The notes under the pieces were generated by a model, which was not told the DNA's origin, searched no databases, and saw nothing but the letters and a program-made list of their open reading frames with translations. A stretch of DNA of 64,000 nt from Nocardia blacklockiae (GTDB lineage Bacteria; Actinomycetota; Actinomycetes; Mycobacteriales; Mycobacteriaceae): positions 1 through 64,000 of the forward strand of contig NZ_JADLRJ010000010.1 of the NCBI RefSeq assembly GCF_015477355.1. The letters are read 5' to 3'. Shown here piece by piece: positions 60,220 through 64,000 of this stretch. Within the stretch, counting starts at the first letter, position 1. Every line of letters starts with the position of its first letter. Both the position numbers and the translations under genes were made by a program.

Positions 60220-61512
60220 CTATCCGAGTCGATCGACTGTTCGCGCCGCGGCCGCCGCGCCGGATTGGTAGCACGCTTCCAGCGACGGGCTGCACAGGTA
60301 GTCTCCGGCCAGCTCCAGCCCGGCGATATCGCTCAGCTCGTGCTGTACCTTGCCGACGAACTCGGTGTGGAAGGGCGGATAGCCGCAGTAGCCGACGGTG
60401 CACCGCCATGCCGCAACGGTTCGGCGGGTCGGCACGGGCTTGTCGAAGTGGTTCGTGAGGCGCCTTTCGGCGTCGGCGAGCCACGTCCGAAGTTGTTGCG
60501 GAGTAGGAGGTTTCGTGCCGGGCCGACCGGTGAACGTATATCGGACGAGTTCGCGCCGGTCGGTGCTCTGCACAGCGGCCGTGCGGCACGACGCATCGTC
60601 CAGGGCGAGTACGGCGAGGTCCGGGGGGAAGAGGCCGCGGTCGTATTCGACCAACGCGACGGTCGCCGGCCGGTACCGCAGCCGGGCGAGCAGCGCCGCC
60701 AGCGCCGGGAATTCGTCGGCGACCAGGTCGGCGGCGGCCCTGGCGGGTGTCGCGAGGACCACGGCGTCGTAGTTCGTTCGCCGGTGCACGCCGTCGGGAT
60801 CGATGACCTCGAGGCCGCAGACGCGCCCTTTGCGGACGATCAAGCGTGTCGCCGTGGTGCTCGTCCGCAGCCGCACCCGCTGCGCGAGTGCGGCGATCAC
60901 CGGCGCCAGACCGTCGCTGAGTTGCTCGAAGTCGTCGCAGACGGTGGCGGCGGTGGCGCCGAAGGAGCCCAGGTAGACGTCGTCGGGGTCGGCGCCGTGC
61001 GCCCAGGCGGTCATCGGCCGCAGCACCGCGTCGGCGATCTCCGGACCGAAATGCGCGCTCAGGGGCTTGTGGTCGCCGATCTCCGCCAGCTTCGCGAAAT
61101 AGCGCGAGTCGGGTCCGCCGTCGGCGCCGCGGGCCCGTGTCATGAGGTATGTCAGCTTGGCGATGTGGTGCGGTGCCGCCCCCATGTCGATCAGGTGCCG
61201 ACCGATTCGAGCCCTGACACGCGGGTCCAGGTCGTGGCCCGCGCCGTCGGACACCCGGACCGGCGGTACCGGGTACGGTTCGAGCGCGAAAGGGCCGAGC
61301 GCGCCGAGGAATTCGCGCACACCGGTGTATTTGTGCCCGATCAGTCGGGCGCCGGCCAGTACCGATCGTCCGCCTATCCGCCCCGCGCCGAACCGGCCGC
61401 CCGCGGTCGGCTGCCGTTCGATGATCTCGACTCGGCAGCCCGCTCGGTGCAACTGGAAGGCGGCGGCCGATCCGGAGATGCCACTGCCGACGACCGCGAC
61501 GTCACCCGCCAT
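60220..61512 (-). CDS. FAD/NAD(P)-dependent oxidoreductase (amine-oxidase/protoporphyrinogen-oxidase-like)
   Basis: 430-aa flavoprotein: VVGSGISGSAAAFQLHRAG, ERQPTAGGRFGA, and C-terminal LAGDYLCSPSLEACYQSGAAAA, typical of the PPOX/monoamine oxidase and phytoene dehydrogenase superfamily. It starts two bases after the polyketide synthase gene, so it is translated with it and probably tailors the polyketide or a linked intermediate. Confidence 0.87.
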   Translation of the reverse strand: MAGDVAVVGSGISGSAAAFQLHRAGCRVEIIERQPTAGGRFGAGRIGGRSVLAGARLIGHKYTGVREFLGALGPFALEPYPVPPVRVSDGAGHDLDPRVRARIGRHLIDMGAAPHHIAKLTYLMTRARGADGGPDSRYFAKLAEIGDHKPLSAHFGPEIADAVLRPMTAWAHGADPDDVYLGSFGATAATVCDDFEQLSDGLAPVIAALAQRVRLRTSTTATRLIVRKGRVCGLEVIDPDGVHRRTNYDAVVLATPARAAADLVADEFPALAALLARLRYRPATVALVEYDRGLFPPDLAVLALDDASCRTAAVQSTDRRELVRYTFTGRPGTKPPTPQQLRTWLADAERRLTNHFDKPVPTRRTVAAWRCTVGYCGYPPFHTEFVGKVQHELSDIAGLELAGDYLCSPSLEACYQSGAAAAARTVDRLG

Positions 61513-61514
61513 GG

Positions 61515-63881
61515 TCAATTTCCGAGCCAGTAGTGGCGGTGGCTGAACGCATAGGTGGGCAGCGGGATTCGCCGCGCGCCGCGATGCCAGGCGGCCCAGT
61601 CCACCGCCGTGCCCGCCGCGTGTGCGCGTGCCAACGCGGTCGCGAGGACCGCGGCGTCGTCGGCCTCGTGGTCGCCGGGCGACAGCACACCGGCGGTGAC
61701 GACGTCGGACGCGGCGCCCTCGACGGCGTCGCACACAACGGAAGCCGCTGCGCCGCAGCCCAAGTCGAGGAAGATCGACGCGGTCTCCGTGAGGGCCGCG
61801 GCCGCCTCCCGAACCAAGGTCTCGTCACCGGCCGTGTCTCCCTCGGCCGCGACGACCTTCTCGACCGCGTCGGACAGCGAATAGTCGCCGCGGAGATACG
61901 CCTGCGCGATCTTCCCGACTCCGGCGCCGATCGCGCGGTCGACGCGCACTCCGAGGGAACTCAGGAGTCGATGGACGGCGACGGTGGTGGCGAATGTCGC
62001 GGGCGCGGCGATATCGGTTGGCGGCGGCGGGGATTCGATATCGAAAGCCACAGTAGGCAGGTGGGGGACGGCGGTGGAGAACGCCTGGCACACCTCGTCG
62101 AAACTGTCGCGGAAGGCCGGGAACGCGGCATGGAGTCCGCGCCCGCTGCCCGGCCGCCAATGCCACTCCGGCGGGAACACCAGCACCGTCTCGGCATCCG
62201 GTGATGCCGTGCCGCGCACCACAACTGGGGAGTCGCGGTCGGCGGCGAGCGCGGCCGAGCCCTCGACCATGTCGTCGTATTCGTGTCCGATGATCAAGCC
62301 GCGGTGAGCAAGCCGCGCTCTCGTCGCCGCGAGCGAATAACCTATGTCGTCGAGTCGCGGGCGGTCCGGCTCGGTCAGCCGCTCGACGAGGCGGCCCGCC
62401 TGCGCTCGTAGTGACTGTGGTGAATGCGCCGACACCACCCACACGTACACCGGCGGTCGCGGTCGCTCGTCACAGTGTGAATCTTCTTCTGCGGGCGCCT
62501 CTTCCATGACCACGTGCGCGTTGGTGCCGGTGATGCCGAACGACGAGACCGCCGCGCGGCGCGGCCGCCCGGTGTCGGGCCAGTCCCGCTGCCGGGTAAC
62601 GAGTGTGAGCCTGTCGGGCCGCCACTCGACATGCGGTGTGGGATGGTCCGCGTGGAGGGTCGGGCCGACGATCCCGTGCCGCATCGCCAGCACCGTCTTG
62701 ATCATTCCGGCCACGCCCGCCGCGGCAAGCGTGTGGCCCATGTTCGATTTGATCGATCCGAGCAGCACGGGCTGCTCGCGATCGCGTCCATAGGTGTCGA
62801 GCAGGGCGTTGACCTCGATCGGATCGCCGAGCACGGTCCCGGTGCCGTGGCCTTCGACGACATCGACGTCACGGGACGAGAGACCGGCGGCACCCAGCGC
62901 GTCTTCGATCACGCGCCGCTGGGCCGGGCCGCTGGGGGCGGTGAAGCCGTTCGAGGCGCCGTCCTGGTTGACCGCGGTTCCCCGCACGAGCGCCAGCACC
63001 TGGTGTCCGTGGTGACGAGCTTGCGAGAGTCGTTCCAGCAGAAGCACTCCCACGCCCTCCGACCAGCCCGTGCCGTCGGCCGCCGCGCCGTAGGCCTTGC
63101 AGCGTCCGTCCGGCGCCATGCCGCGTTCGGTGCCGGCGGCGAACATGTCCGGGGTGGCCATGACGGTGGCGCCGGCCACCACCGCCAGCTCGGTTTCCCC
63201 CGACCGCAACGAGCCGACGGCCTGGTGGAGGGCCACCAGCGACGAAGAACAGGCGGTATCGATCGTCACCGCGGGACCCTCCAGCCCGAAGCTGTAGGCC
63301 AGCCTGCCCGAGGCCGCCGACGCGGCCACCCCCGTCATCAGAAATCCGGCCAGGCCGGCGAGCTGATCGCCCGCCAGTGGGCGGTAGCGCCCGTCCAACC
63401 GGGCGTAGGAACTGGCGAACAGGCCGACGTAGACACCGGTGTTGCTGCCGCGCAACGTCGTCGGGTCGATGCCGGCGTCCTCGAACGCTTCCCAGGTCAC
63501 CTCCAGGAGTTGTCGTTGCTGCGGGTCCATGGCCAGCGCCTCGCGCGGGCTGATGCCGAAGAACCGGGCGTCGAAGTTCCCCGCGTCGTGCAAGAAGCCG
63601 CCGCGGGCGACGACGCTGTGCCGATCCGGGTCCATCCCCGCCAGGACGGCGGTATCCCAGCCGCGTGCGGTCGGGAAGCCCGTGATGACATCGCGCCGCT
63701 CGAGCACCATCTGCCACAGTGCGGCCGGTGAGTCGACGCCCCCGGGGTACCGGCATCCCATACCGATGATCGCGATCGGTTCGCGGGCGCGAACTTCCCA
63801 CTGGCGCAACTTCTCTCGCGCGACGTGCAGCTTGTGCGCGGCGGTGCGCACATAGGTTCGCAATTGTTGCTCGTCAGCCAT
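61515..63881 (-). CDS. polyketide synthase KS with degenerate AT domain, no ACP
   Basis: 788-aa protein. Residues 1-33 form a type I docking helix ([25 protein letters not shown]). Residues ~34-460 are an intact ketosynthase (Cys211 in DTACSSS, His345 in EGHGTGT, His383 in NMGHT). Residues ~478-775 are an acyltransferase in outline, but the GHSxG elbow is GAGVG (Gly654 replaces Ser) and the substrate motif is missing; the post-AT linker [13 protein letters not shown] is kept. No ACP. The KS must be loaded in trans. Confidence 0.9.
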   Translation of the reverse strand: MADEQQLRTYVRTAAHKLHVAREKLRQWEVRAREPIAIIGMGCRYPGGVDSPAALWQMVLERRDVITGFPTARGWDTAVLAGMDPDRHSVVARGGFLHDAGNFDARFFGISPREALAMDPQQRQLLEVTWEAFEDAGIDPTTLRGSNTGVYVGLFASSYARLDGRYRPLAGDQLAGLAGFLMTGVAASAASGRLAYSFGLEGPAVTIDTACSSSLVALHQAVGSLRSGETELAVVAGATVMATPDMFAAGTERGMAPDGRCKAYGAAADGTGWSEGVGVLLLERLSQARHHGHQVLALVRGTAVNQDGASNGFTAPSGPAQRRVIEDALGAAGLSSRDVDVVEGHGTGTVLGDPIEVNALLDTYGRDREQPVLLGSIKSNMGHTLAAAGVAGMIKTVLAMRHGIVGPTLHADHPTPHVEWRPDRLTLVTRQRDWPDTGRPRRAAVSSFGITGTNAHVVMEEAPAEEDSHCDERPRPPVYVWVVSAHSPQSLRAQAGRLVERLTEPDRPRLDDIGYSLAATRARLAHRGLIIGHEYDDMVEGSAALAADRDSPVVVRGTASPDAETVLVFPPEWHWRPGSGRGLHAAFPAFRDSFDEVCQAFSTAVPHLPTVAFDIESPPPPTDIAAPATFATTVAVHRLLSSLGVRVDRAIGAGVGKIAQAYLRGDYSLSDAVEKVVAAEGDTAGDETLVREAAAALTETASIFLDLGCGAAASVVCDAVEGAASDVVTAGVLSPGDHEADDAAVLATALARAHAAGTAVDWAAWHRGARRIPLPTYAFSHRHYWLGN

Positions 63882-63902
63882 GTGATTCCCCCTCGACCGC
63901 GC

Positions 63903-64000
63903 TCAACGGTCTGCGGTCACGGCGGTCAGGTGCATGAACGACACGATGAACCGGCCCGATTCGGGCACCATGCACAGCAGGGTGTCGCCGGGGGAGATCA
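63903..64000 (-). CDS. 3-oxoacyl-ACP synthase III-like protein, C-terminal fragment
   Basis: Open frame entering from the right edge and ending at 63903, reading ISPGDTLLCMVPESGRFIVSFMHLTAVTADR. This end (GDTLLCMVPESGRF...FMHLT) resembles KAS III-like proteins of polyketide and other secondary-metabolite clusters. Only 31 residues are visible, so the family call is tentative. It is the gene before the PKS in the same direction. Confidence 0.55.
   Translation of the reverse strand, partial: ISPGDTLLCMVPESGRFIVSFMHLTAVTADR

Noticed and set aside
1-64000. Searches by eye for tRNA, rRNA, IS element ends, attachment sites and CRISPR arrays
   Set aside because: No cloverleaf, transposase gene, flanking terminal inverted repeats or regularly spaced repeats were found.

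Overview
The window is GC-rich actinobacterial DNA, most likely from Nocardia or a close relative such as Rhodococcus or Mycobacterium. The pointers are a mycobacterial-type MCE lipoprotein gene, a complete Nit1C (MSMEG_0565-0572 type) nitrilase cluster, a PAS-ANTAR regulator, abundant TetR genes, GTG starts and ATGA-coupled operons. No rRNA, tRNA, IS element or CRISPR array was seen.

Layout. (1) 1-18300 is a large aromatic/cyclic-compound catabolic region read from a central pair of regulators. Leftward: a TetR (8767-9468), two alpha/beta hydrolases, a flavin hydroxylase, an amidohydrolase, a zinc alcohol dehydrogenase, a frameshifted DUF3500 gene, an HpcH/HpaI aldolase and the start of an MCE uptake gene. 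Rightward, divergent from a second TetR (9589-10248): an extradiol-type dioxygenase, FAA hydrolase, acyl-CoA ligase, DoxX-like protein, flavin hydroxylase, P450, ferredoxin, a ruined reductase start and a VOC protein. (2) 18449-24436 holds small regulator/oxidoreductase modules (SDR/LysR, a MetE-like protein, PAS-ANTAR, TetR/SDR, PadR). (3) 24459-26316 encodes a membrane FNR-ferredoxin fusion with a 28-bp perfect palindrome at its ribosome-binding site. (4) 26410-29465 encodes an NB-ARC/TPR NLR-like ATPase preceded by a small helical protein whose tail shares a short motif with the ATPase's N-terminus, a possible amyloid-signalling cell-death pair. (5) 30531-37708 is a Nit1C cluster (glycosyltransferase, two nitrilase paralogues, flavoprotein, GNAT-AIRS, radical SAM, MSMEG_0572-type protein); one nitrilase has lost its catalytic Cys and Glu. 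An avidin-family gene lies upstream. (6) 38622-41872: FAD monooxygenase/TetR and SDR/MarR divergent pairs. (7) 42011-49982: an IclR-controlled organosulfur operon with an SsuABC-like transporter, a DszB-type desulfinase with its catalytic triad, two SsuD-like flavin monooxygenases and a cytosolic binding-fold protein. (8) 50068-61512: stress and detoxification genes, including a TetR with three copies of its probable operator, DJ-1/PfpI, CsbD, DUF1304, several hydrolases, a small-protein/membrane-protein pair and HdeD. (9) 60220-64000 enters a polyketide cluster: a flavoprotein, a KS-AT protein whose AT has lost its serine, and the tail of a KAS III-like gene.

Much of the regulatory logic can be read directly. 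At least ten regulators sit beside clean inverted repeats, several repeated twice or three times, and these give specific, testable regulator-operator assignments.
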